DNA of 17,500 nt from assembly GCA_002005505.1 (NCBI GenBank), contig KV908381.1, forward strand, positions 519,121-536,620, read 5' to 3'. How positions within the stretch are numbered: the stretch's first letter is position 1; every line of letters starts with the position of its first letter. Origin of the DNA: Botryococcus braunii (Eukaryota > Chlorophyta > Trebouxiophyceae). A model generated the notes under the pieces. The model was not told the DNA's origin. It worked only from the letters and a program-made list of their open reading frames with translations, and did no database searches. This document shows, one piece after another, positions 1-8,083 of the stretch. Made by a program: the position numbers and the translations under genes.

Positions 1-440
1 GAAGGAAGCTTTGCAAGAAGCTTTGAAACTTTGCAAGAAGGAAGGAAATATTCCAAGAAGGAAGGAAATATTCCAAGAAGGAAGGGAACATTGCAAGAAG
101 TAAGGGAACATTGCAAGAAGGAAGGGAACGTTACAAGAAGGAAGGAAAGAAGAAATGCAAGAAGGAAGGAAACATTGCAAGAAGAAAGGAAGGAAACATT
201 ACAACAACGAATAAAACATTGCAAGAAAGGAACATTATTACATAAAGGAATGAAGGAAACAATGCAAGAAGAAAGGAAACATTACAAGGAGGAAGGAAGC
301 TTTACAAGAAGGAAGGAAGGAAACATTCCTGTAAGGAAGGAAGGAAACATTCCAGGAAGGAAGGAAACATTATAAGAAACAGGATGGAATCCATCTGGAA
401 GGAAGGAAACATTACAAGAAGGAAGGAATCGTTACAAGAG
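1..440 (+). repeat. Degenerate 20-bp GA-rich minisatellite
   Basis: The segment is built from variants of a 20-bp unit close to gaaggaaacattgcaagaag, beginning at the first base and fading out near 440. Adjacent units differ at the variable core (attcc, attgc, attac, gttac), and some are shortened or carry extra gaagg steps, so the array is old or error-containing. It runs off the left edge. The plus-strand open frame across it (31-375) translates to a low-complexity Lys/Glu/Arg product and has no coding support. Confidence 0.9.
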
Positions 441-661
441 ATGAAGCACATGGGGCTGTGTGCGCAGGCTGGGGAGCTACCGGGCAGATCAACAAGTCTG
501 GGATTCCGGAGGTCGCGCACCCTCGTGACATGCTCATCAAGGGGGCACGAGGTACCGCGCCGGTCGTACTTTCGTACACCTTCCCTTTTTTTAACTCCAC
601 CACCCCCTCATGCACCCATCCCGCACGCTGGGCGTTGTTGGTGTATACGGTGGAACAATGA
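440..661 (+). other. Open frame of uncertain coding status
   Basis: A plus-strand frame is open from the end of the minisatellite to a TGA at 659-661. Codons between about 440 and 580 favour purine-first, G/C-third usage and read GWGATGQINKSG followed by PRDMLIKGARG, a composition that could be an exon. No initiator in good context, splice site pair or known domain supports it, and the minus strand is open over the same span. Chance is a sufficient explanation. Confidence 0.12.
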
Positions 662-670
662 ACCACCCTC

Positions 671-672
<2 letters not shown>

Positions 673-769
<97 letters not shown>

Positions 770-816
770 GCGCTTGTGTGTGTGCGCGCGCGTGTGCGTG
801 TGCATGTGTGCGTGTG

Positions 817-901
<85 letters not shown>

Positions 902-920
902 CGTGCGTGCGCGCGCACAC
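673..920. repeat. Compound (TG)n / (CGTG)n microsatellite
   Basis: An almost pure (TG)n tract begins at 673 and passes at about 750 into cgtg and gcgc steps, back to (TG)n at about 820-895, and again to cgtgcg and gcgcgc up to about 920. The whole tract is alternating purine-pyrimidine DNA, the class that readily adopts left-handed Z-form. The overlapping frames that translate as VCVC or HTHT are repeat artefacts. Length is likely unreliable in a draft assembly. Confidence 0.97.
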
Positions 921-1043
921 GTGCACGGGCATGGGCGCCTTCTCTTTAGGAGACAAAGCAGAGGCTCAAAGTTGTTGGGGTCTTCAGTGTCCTATCCACA
1001 TGCACCTGACTTGAGTAATTGGGCATGTGGCCTACACACAGCA

Positions 1044-1072
1044 AGTGTGTGTGTGTGTGTGGGGGGGGGGGG
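1044..1072. repeat. Short (GT)n followed by a 12-base G run
   Basis: A short GT run ends in twelve consecutive G at 1061-1072, 37 bases before the foldback element. Confidence 0.95.
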
Positions 1073-1108
1073 ACGGGTTGCTACAGGATCAGGAGGGCGA
1101 GGCGTGTA

Positions 1109-1381
1109 GTGCCGAGCGGAGCGGATCGGGGGAGCCGGATCCGGCTCGCGCTTATTTGGCGATAGATAATTGAACCGGTACCTTCGTGGCTGAGAGTTGC
1201 CGGTGGGCACTCGCCAGTGGGTGGTATGGTGTGCGACGATAGTGCTGGTGTGGTCTCCACACCATATCACCCACTGGCGAGTGCCCACCGGCAACTCCCA
1301 GCCACCAAGGTACCAGTTCAATTATCCATCGGCATACAAGCGCGAGCCGGATCCGCTCCCCCGATCTGCTCTGTCCGGCAC
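1109..1381. mobile_element. Foldback (MITE-like) element with TA flanks
   Basis: The left arm 1109-1233 and the reverse complement of the right arm 1258-1381 align over their whole length, with about 12 substitutions and one indel by my count (roughly 90% identity). The loop is about 24 bases. The ends are gtgccg and cggcac, and TA lies directly outside both ends (1107-1108 and 1382-1383). A non-coding element that is nearly all inverted repeat and flanked by TA fits a foldback MITE, and the TA is the target duplication known for Tc1/mariner-type elements. It could also be a stem-loop of other origin. No transposase is visible. Confidence 0.7.
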
Positions 1382-1527
1382 TAAAAGGCGGCAGTGGAAA
1401 CGCACATCCAGCTGTGAGTTTGGAGCTTCGAGGAGCCAACTTTGGCGGGCCAACCTACCAACAAGCCGTGCAGCGCGTCGTGAACAGCGGCGACCAGCAC
1501 GTGACTGTTGTGTCTGCTGGGAAGTAG
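1243..1527 (+). other. Open frame ending downstream of the foldback
   Basis: This plus frame opens after a TAG at 1240 in the foldback loop, runs through the right arm and continues to a TAG at 1525-1527. The part outside the element (about 1385-1524) has strong G/C-third codon use and reads LELRGANFGG then TYQQAVQRVVNSGDQ, which could be a terminal exon. No recognisable domain and no clear acceptor were found. If it is an exon, the foldback has inserted right beside it. Confidence 0.15.
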
Positions 1528-1544
1528 GAGTGATTGGGCTGTAA

Positions 1545-1712
1545 CCACAACATACATATTGTGCATACTATACACGTGAACATGCATATGTTCGTCTGTA
1601 TTCACGAACATATCGTACATGTGCATATTTGTATACAAATTGTACATATGCATATTCACATGCATATTGTACATAGTTGTGTATATGCATATTCACATGC
1701 ATATTTGTGTAT
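1545..1712. repeat. AT-rich palindromic repeat with a 37-bp period
   Basis: The stretch is made of catat/gcat/gtac words. A 23-bp string is exactly repeated at 1646-1668 and 1683-1705 (period 37), atttgtatacaaat at 1627-1640 is a perfect 14-bp palindrome, and gaacat..atgttc pairs near 1578-1595. It is much more AT-rich than its neighbours and can form several alternative hairpins. No gene overlaps it convincingly. Confidence 0.8.
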
Positions 1713-1737
1713 GAATCTCCAGATGCCTCCCGGGCAT

Positions 1738-1765
1738 GGCATGTCCCGTGCCACAGGGACATGCC
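1738..1765. repeat. Perfect 10-bp inverted repeat
   Basis: ggcatgtccc at 1738-1747 and gggacatgcc at 1756-1765 pair perfectly around an 8-base loop. Function unknown; it lies at the edge of the AT-rich repeat. Confidence 0.8.
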
Positions 1766-2674
1766 ACTCTTGTTCTCTGCAGCTCCGCTTTGATGCGTCA
1801 GCGTTGAAGAGCTCGCAGTGACGCGGCTTTGTTTGGTACTGGCCGGAGCCTAACAAAGCAACGTCACTGTGAGTGCTCATCCTTTTCACGGAGGTGCGTA
1901 GTGGTGGCAGTACTGTCGGTCGATCTGACACATGCCATGGCCAGTTGAACCAGATGAAGCTTCCAGTCCCATGCTGAATACGTCCATGCGTCGTGGAAGG
2001 GACTCAAAAACCTGCCTTGCGACGAACTTGACCTGATGAGTGAGCGATTAACGAGTTGACCATTTATTGTGATGGTCTTAACTGTCCGCAGCTGCCCCTA
2101 ATTTCAAAGACAAATGTTTAGAGGGAGGTGCTGGAGAAGGAAAGCGTCAGACAAGAACGATGGCTGTTCTTTTGGAGGATGGGTGTTGCTACCTGAACAA
2201 TCCTTTCTTCCGAAGCCAATTGCCCCCATAACCCGCAACATTTGAGGGGAAAGTGTTTGTTTTTTTGCCCTGACCTGTTTTCGAGGGTCGAGCATGTTCT
2301 AAAGTATAAAGCCCCCCCTGTGAACTGAGATGATTAGAATGTTTGATTTGGAACTATCTGTTTACATGACATTTCTACATGCTTGTTTAAAAGCAAGAAT
2401 GCAGAAAGGTGTGGGAGGGAATTTGACGTAAATGAAATCATTTGCTTTTGACATACCGTTTAACTGCCTCCCAAATGACCCTGCTGTTGGAGGTTTGGAG
2501 TGGTTTGAACGACTCTCAGCAACGCCGACAGAATCTTAGAAGCGCTCAGTCAAGCAGTCCTGCAGCTGACTTCAGGTGTTCTAGCAAGCACGCTGACATA
2601 AGACTGAACATCCAGATCCGTGGTTAATATCGACCACTCCTTAAAACTAGAATAAGTGAGCTGTTTTAAAGCTT
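1766..2674. other. Complex sequence without recognised features
   Basis: No microsatellite, RNA gene or recognisable coding exon was seen. A 36-codon frame with an ATG at 2431 and an upstream in-frame TAA ends in TAG near 2539, and reads MKSFAFDIPF then GGLEWFERLS. It is too short to call. Confidence 0.5.
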
Positions 2675-2700
2675 AACCCCCACAAGGCCTTGTGGGGGTT
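2675..2700. repeat. Perfect 26-bp palindrome
   Basis: aacccccacaagg is followed immediately by its reverse complement with no spacer. Directly after it, a ten-base word (ggggttccta) is nearly repeated in tandem at 2695-2714. It resembles a hairpin terminator only in shape; there is no T-run and no bacterial context. Confidence 0.9.
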
Positions 2701-3001
2701 CCTAGGGGTTCCTGTGAGCCACGTATATTTGCCCCAACTTTTTGGCGTGACAGGATTTCCTGCTTTTGCCGTGAACGGCAACACTTACGCTCAGTTTCCA
2801 GACGTGGCTGCCTAAACCAATCTGGCATCTCGCCTTGCGGCGATAATTTTGTGCACTTGGATGATACATGTAAGGGGTTTCCACTACTTTGACAGTACCC
2901 GGCCCCCCGCAGGGTCCCCCAGTGTGGCGGACCCTTGTTCCATTCTCTTCCCACATAGAAATGTCTTTCTTTAAAGTGCACTGTTGAAATATTTCCCAGC
3001 C

Positions 3002-3050
3002 TGACACAGCAACCGTGTTGCCTCGCAAGGCAACACGGTCGCTGTGGTCA
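3002..3050. repeat. Long near-perfect hairpin
   Basis: Arms 3005-3023 and 3028-3046 pair at 18 of 19 positions around a four-base loop, and pairing resumes outside a one-base bulge (tga at 3002-3004 with tca at 3048-3050). Several smaller dyads lie between the 2675 palindrome and this hairpin, for example agggtcc/ggaccct near 2912-2936. The 2675-3050 interval is therefore unusually rich in inverted repeats. No transposon termini or target duplications were found. Confidence 0.85.
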
Positions 3051-3532
3051 CCCTCACTCGAGGACTCATTGTAGGCTGAGACTGATGTATTTCTCCGTGA
3101 AGTATAGTGGCACTTCTACCTTTGAATAAGCTGGGTCGGAATACTCTGGGGCATACCGAGCCAGAGAGATTGCCCCAGGGCAGGCTATGTTGAGTGTAAG
3201 GCCACTTACACTACCACCAACTGTGCACGTCCTTATGCCTTGAGCGCATGGTACGGTCGTCGAGCATAGAGCATTAAAGATTCATGCCGCACGAAAGTCC
3301 TATCCCCTTCAGTCGGGGATGTTCCAAGCAACAATGCTGATTCTGACTCGGCTGTTGTCGAACAGATCAGCCCCACTCTCTGCCAGTCCTGCAGAGGAGA
3401 GGGAAGGCCCGCCTTCCAGCCCGCTCATCGCAAGGTAGTGGTCACAAGCTTTGACTCGCTTGAGGGTCCAGAGCTGCAATGCTTCAAACTGCCCGATCTT
3501 CAACTCAGTGCCGGGCTCTACCTGTTCGCCTC
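3051..3532. other. No recognised gene; frames open on both strands
   Basis: A plus frame from about 3272 to a TAA at 3540-3542 and a minus frame 3309-3584 share codon boundaries, so both are open over about 230 bases. Neither shows a domain or splice signals. Since opposite frames open together in this way by chance, I call neither a gene. Confidence 0.4.
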
Positions 3533-4365
3533 TTTTAGATAAAAGAGTGAAGCCTATCCTAACCGCACACCATGAATTGTGCATGCGGGTACGTGAAATC
3601 TACGGGCCTAAGACAAAAAGGGGGCCTCTTTTGCAGCCAATATATACATGGGCTGTACAGTGCCACAGTCTTTCTGCCGCGTTCTCCACAGTAACCATTT
3701 CTGCTCTCCCCTGTTTCCCCGAGGTTCCAACAGGCCTGTTTCCCGTTTAGAATAAAAAGTGAAGCCTATCCTAACCGTACGCTATAAATCTTGCATGCGG
3801 GTACTCAGAATCTAGGGGCCAGCTTGCGGCAACCCGTGGCGCCCCCGTCTGCGCGCTCCTGTCTTTGGCATAATCTCTCTCCTTCCCGTCATCTAAAAGG
3901 ATCCCAGTCCCCCCACCGTTCGAGGGAGCTAGTTGACCGTGGATGTCTCTGGAGGTGGAATGGCTTGGTGCAGACCATGCCATTCACTGCAACTCAAGGG
4001 GATCAGTGGCAATCGTCAGTTGACAGTTGATCCACAAGGGCCTCGACTCTGTCATTGACTCGCCTCTCCTCACATCACCTGTTAGGCGTTGGCCTGGATT
4101 CAGCCTCACCCACGCCTGTGCCTGCCCGATGTGTTCCAGGCCTAACACGCCAGGCCGAATCAATGCAGCCAACATGTCGTGCTGGGCTTGGAAGATACAT
4201 GTGGGGATCCACGTAAGGGTGCTCTTGGGGTCTACATCTTTTTCAGGGATCCCTTCATGGGGGAGTTGCTGCGGGTCCCCGAGTCCTCCGTGCGGATTCC
4301 ACTCGCGGACTTGGTTATATTTAGAATTAGAGTGAAGCCTATCCTAACCGCATACCATAAATCCT
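3533..4365 (+). repeat. Dispersed repeat family, three direct copies
   Basis: Three direct copies share an exact 20-bp core, agtgaagcctatcctaaccg, preceded by tttaga and A-rich sequence. Copies lie at about 3533-3607, 3744-3820 and 4318-4365. The first two also share tgcatgcgggtac and a following ggcc, giving about 75 bp of similarity. The third diverges after about 45 bp. Spacing (about 211 and 573 bp) is irregular and the intervals are not obviously related, so this is a dispersed family or a degraded tandem, not a satellite. Identity of the element is unknown. Confidence 0.75.
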
Positions 4366-4439
4366 CATGATTTTGGCTTGGAAAGAATGGCTGAATTTCG
4401 ACGTACGACATACCTGAGCAAACTTTGGACTCGCTCTGT

Positions 4440-4535
4440 GGTGTCTGTCCCGGTACCCCTGGGATAGGCACCCACTCTTTTTTCTATGGTGTTTGTCCCG
4501 GTAACACTGGGATAGGCACCCACACTGTTTTTCTT
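4440..4535 (+). repeat. 48-bp tandem dimer with internal dyad
   Basis: Units 4440-4487 and 4488-4535 align end to end. Both contain a tcccggta...tgggata dyad, then ggcacccac and a T-rich tail. Differences are concentrated at the dyad centre and the start of the tail. The minus frame across it repeats GCLSQ.YRD.HHR, but this is a by-product of the repeat. Confidence 0.85.
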
Positions 4536-5009
4536 GGACGGGACATCCAACAGGGCCGGAAGCACAACGTTGGGCAGGAGACGAGGTACACATGAGAATT
4601 ACGTGGGGCATGTCCAATGCTGACGTGCCTTCTTCTACAGGGCGATGCCGTATACCGTGACTTTGCACAAGGTGGGGTACAACAGCCATGACTGCAGCAC
4701 TGCTACAGCCTATATCCCAGCTTATTTTCCGCAGGTTCATGGCCAACGTCGTGTAACTACTACATCTGTAATTTGCACATGCACCCAACAACTCTCCGAA
4801 ACGACTCGAGAACTCCTATCAAATCCCCCCCCCCCACCCCCGGGCCCCAAAAATCCCCCTTCCTGCGTTTTCGAAGGGAACCAACATGAAAATATAAGTG
4901 TTGAAACATAAGTGGAAAGGAAATTCATGTTTACAGAAACAGGCCCCCTTGGGGGCAGCCTTGTAAAATGCTGCGGCCCTTTCACAAAGAGTACCTACTA
5001 GCCCCTGCA
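4536..5009. other. No gene recognised; C-rich run at 4825-4841
   Basis: Eleven C at 4825-4835 are followed by a further C run and gggcccc. Otherwise this is complex sequence with only short frames in every register. Confidence 0.5.
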
Positions 5010-5023
5010 GAGCTCTAGAGCTC
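5010..5023. repeat. Perfect 14-bp palindrome
   Basis: gagctctagagctc is its own reverse complement. It is one of several short perfect dyads between 5.0 and 6.1 kb. Confidence 0.85.
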
Positions 5024-5422
5024 CCACATGGCTTGCACGTAAACTGCACAACACGTCTAAACGCATGAAGATCCAACCCACTGTCCACCCCACACCACTT
5101 CGACCTCCTCCAAAGAGGCTAATTGCAATAGAACAAAGGCCTGAAAGCTTAGCACCTCTCAAAAGAATTTGCCAAGATGCTGTCCGCGGAATAGCCAGGT
5201 CAAACCGCTGGAAACCACCAGGTGAAGTTCCTCCTTTTGCCAACAAGCTCCAACCAAAATAGAGAACTTCTCAATGGCTCTGTCACCAAGATCCCTGTTG
5301 AGGGCCTGAGAGCACAACAGCACTTCTTTGTTTTTGCATTTAGATCTCTTAAGATCTGTTAGCGCTTGTGCATTGCAACCCAGAAGCCGCACTCTGATCA
5401 CCAAGCCAACGCTGCTGGCACA

Positions 5423-5440
5423 TGGGCTTTCGAAAGCCCA
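5423..5440. repeat. Perfect 18-bp palindrome
   Basis: tgggctttcgaaagccca is its own reverse complement with no spacer. Confidence 0.9.
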
Positions 5441-5570
5441 AGTTATGAGGCAAACCAAATTCGCACGGAGGCTTTGCTCGACAGAACTTATGAGACGAGC
5501 TGCCCACCTGTAATGGGTGCAGACACCAGCTTCTATGCTCGTTTGCCAATAACACTTGGCCTTGCATTCG

Positions 5571-5603
5571 GGATCCTTGATACGATATGCGTTGCAAGGA
5601 TCC
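5571..5603. repeat. Perfect 9-bp inverted repeat, 15-base loop
   Basis: ggatccttg at 5571-5579 and caaggatcc at 5595-5603 pair perfectly. Confidence 0.85.
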
Positions 5604-6365
5604 AGCAGGATGGAACGTCAGACACGGGCGCTCTCTGCGAGGCAAGAGAGACTTCTAGGACGGGAACGTAGCAGCTGTAACTGCTGACGCAAGGCATGAA
5701 GACGGGCGGAGTAAACCCACTAGCGTCGTAAGGAGACAGATCTCGCTCTAAAGCGAATGCAATATGCTAGAATCTAGAGCCTCATGGAGGTTGTCATTAA
5801 GTAGAAGATGCCCTTCCTGTGCCTCCATCCAACAATCTCAGCTATTAGACAATCAGGACCCTCATGAAGGCGGCCTGGTACCATGTTACTACCACAGCCT
5901 GTACACAAAAACCTGGTCGCTGAGTCATGAGGACATAATCCAGGATACTACAGGACGCTGATTGGTTCTGCTGACCACTGGCTAGCTTTGCTGCCTATAG
6001 AAACAGAACCGATGAGGCTTGGATGGAGACCAAGCCTCAAAGCCACAAAGCTGATCCTGTAGCAAGGCAGTGTTCTTGCAACCCCTCGCTAATATCATAC
6101 ACTTGCTTCTGGGAAGCTCCGCTCCCACTCCAAAACGAGAAATCAGGCAACTCAAGCAGTAGCCAACGCAAACCCCAGAAACCACTTTACTCTCCAGTCC
6201 TTCAGCACCTTGCGCAGAAGTATAAGAACCCTGCACCATTCCAATTTTCTTCGGTCTTCATGTGCCGCCTATTAGGTGGAAGGGTCCGGACCATTCTTCT
6301 ACTCTTCGCTCTTGTCCTTCACAATGATATATATACACATATATAGATGAGTATATATTTATGCG
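5604..6365. other. No gene recognised; small hairpin and AT-rich tract
   Basis: gaggcttgg (6014-6022) and ccaagcctc (6030-6038) form a perfect 9-bp stem with a 7-base loop. An AT-rich stretch at about 6325-6375 consists of tatata and acata words. I see no credible exon. Confidence 0.5.
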
Positions 6366-6866
6366 TAATACATACACATATCTGTGCTGGTGTGCACCCG
6401 TTGCTGGTGGGTAATCTTCCACCAGACCATCCGGGTGGGCGGCGGGACCAATGAAGGTGCGAAGAGCCCTCCGTCAACCCAGGCATATCAGTCAAACGAG
6501 ATGGAAACACCGCTTGGCCTTCCAAGCTTCTTACTTGTCCTTTGGCTTGAAATTTTCCAGAGTACTTCTAACAGCAGCATCACCGGCGGCAAGTAGAAGT
6601 CCTATTCGTACTACCCACCGTGCCGACCTCGTTCTACAATGACACCCTTGAACTCCTTGGCCTGGGAACTAGCAACGCATGTCACTGAGGTGTTGGCAGT
6701 CTGCCATCAATCTATCAGCCACAGCAAAGCAGAGCGTGACCATCGAGGCCACCCTAAGGCTTATTCCCTAACCAGTACTTCCCAACTGTGCCATCGCCTT
6801 GAGGCTGTTCTTGGGGCTAGCGCATCGTTGCAACCACCCAAACCTGGCCTGTGTGCAAGATATTGA
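6366..6866 (+). other. Two open frames in one register, split by a TAG
   Basis: After a TAA near 6363 the plus frame is open to a TAG at 6594-6596, then open again in the same register to a TGA at 6864-6866. Together this is about 165 codons with one internal stop. The second half has an ATG at 6639. No domain is recognisable. It could be a decayed exon, an assembly error creating a stop, or chance. Confidence 0.12.
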
Positions 6867-7716
6867 CATCGTCCTATGACTGTGCATTTCAAGTCTTAGC
6901 TCCACACATTGGTTACCCTTGTACTCCTTAATGGCATTGGTTGTCTATGCCAGTGCTTATCACTCACCGACCTCCTGCCACAGCCAGGGGGAACTCAGAG
7001 GCATCCCTGTAATCAAGCAGCCTGCAAAGGTCGCTGCTTCGCTGCCAGGTCAAAATTCATCTCCCCAGTTCCCCAAATTTCAGCATATGTCAAAACTAGT
7101 CGTGATCTCCTATCAGCAAAAGAAGCAACCAGACCCGCCATTCTCACTTGGTGAAGAAAAGGCAACGCACCAGCCCTTGGTTCTTTTGCAAACAAATCAA
7201 TGGGTTGCAACGCGCACCCTTAGGAAACAAAGCATGACCACTAGAAAAGGGTTTGAAGTATACCCCCCCGAGAATTATTCCATTCAACCAGCGTCTCATA
7301 TTTCTACTCGTGCGTTTTCCGTCTTCTCCATCTTCTTGAATTTACGCACCCTGTTGGCCAACCCCCAAAATGAAGGGGCCCACACACCGTGACTTGGCAA
7401 ACGATAATCAAATAATACAGAGTGTCTGACAACAGCAGGGCATACACTCAAAACTTTTGGAGCTTGCTTCGGACGCAAAGAAGGTCTTTGACCTCAGCAC
7501 TTTTTACTAACAGCCCTCATGTTGAAGCTCTGATGCTTTTGCCCAACATTTTGGATTCACCACAAATGGGGCCCAAGTTGGAAGCACTCCCAGCATGTAC
7601 TCATGTGGACAATGAAGACGGAAAAACAAGATATCCGGGGCAGGTATATCACCTTGACAGTGACAACCGCTGACGGGCCATAATTTCGGTATATGACATT
7701 GTCAGAGCCAAACACC
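6867..7716. other. Complex sequence without recognised features
   Basis: Frames such as the plus frame 6919-7392 are open, but they lack domains, splice structure and distinctive codon use. No repeats longer than a few bases were noticed. Confidence 0.4.
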
Positions 7717-7748
7717 CGTCAACTTTACACCTCGTCAACTTTACACCT
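7717..7748 (+). repeat. Perfect 16-bp tandem dimer
   Basis: cgtcaactttacacct occurs twice with no spacer and no difference. Confidence 0.95.
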
Positions 7749-8083
7749 GCTGGCCCATATAAGCCTCATGTCCACTCTGAGTTATGACTCCTGCATGCAT
7801 GGTGATCATCCTAATCATTCGAGCACTGCTCAACATCGCAGCATGTTGTGGCAAATGAAGATCCCATGACCACTCCCTTTCTACACAGACCCACTGAGGC
7901 ACAGCTAAATGGAAGCACAGTGGAGGAGAAGGGTTTTATTCAAACAAGACAGAAGCAGGAATTCATTAAATATGGTGCTTCATCGCACTTCCATGTGCTT
8001 GTTCTGCTTGGGGCGCCCAACAAGCAGCAAACACCATGCAATGCCGTCAGAGAATCAGCAATAGGGGTTACCATCTTCAAACT
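7749..8083. other. No gene recognised
   Basis: Complex sequence with only short frames. It lies just downstream of the stop codon of the minus-strand candidate gene, so it could hold that gene's 3' untranslated region. No clear polyadenylation signal in the right orientation was picked out. Confidence 0.35.

Larger units (their letters stand above)
5366..5671 (+). other. 102-codon open frame, coding status uncertain
   Basis: This frame follows a TAG at 5360-5362 and ends at a TAG at 5669-5671. It contains one hydrophobic stretch (about residues 58-76, PITLGLAFGILDTICVA) and two embedded perfect dyads (5423-5440 and 5571-5603). The upstream sequence in the same frame is also open apart from the TAG. 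No ATG in good context and no family match were seen. A frame of this length is expected several times by chance in a window this size. Confidence 0.12.

Noticed and set aside
1..440. CRISPR-like array
   Set aside because: The 20-bp units abut without spacers and vary inside the unit; this is a minisatellite.
591..956. Long open frames on both strands reading VCVC, HTHT and similar
   Set aside because: They are translations of the (TG)n microsatellite. The same applies to the RERE and SLSL frames at 9181-9780, 9683-10566, 11243-11664 and 15554-15976.
2675..2700. Rho-independent terminator
   Set aside because: The palindrome has no loop and no T-run, and the context is eukaryotic.
3309..3350. 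Start of a LINE endonuclease (RISIVAWNI on the minus strand)
   Set aside because: The frame stops three codons later, and none of the following endonuclease motifs appear in any register.
5065..5262. SOCS-box-like C-terminus in a 65-codon plus frame
   Set aside because: A SLAPLKRICQDAVR segment resembles the first half only, the second half lacks the usual leucine-proline pattern, and there is no upstream domain.
5080..5671. Altered genetic code with TAG read through
   Set aside because: The second register contains several TAG codons, but also TAA and an upstream TGA, and no recognisable protein on either side.
5366..5671. Membrane protein gene
   Set aside because: A single hydrophobic stretch in a 102-codon frame without start context or homologue is not sufficient; kept only as an uncertain frame.
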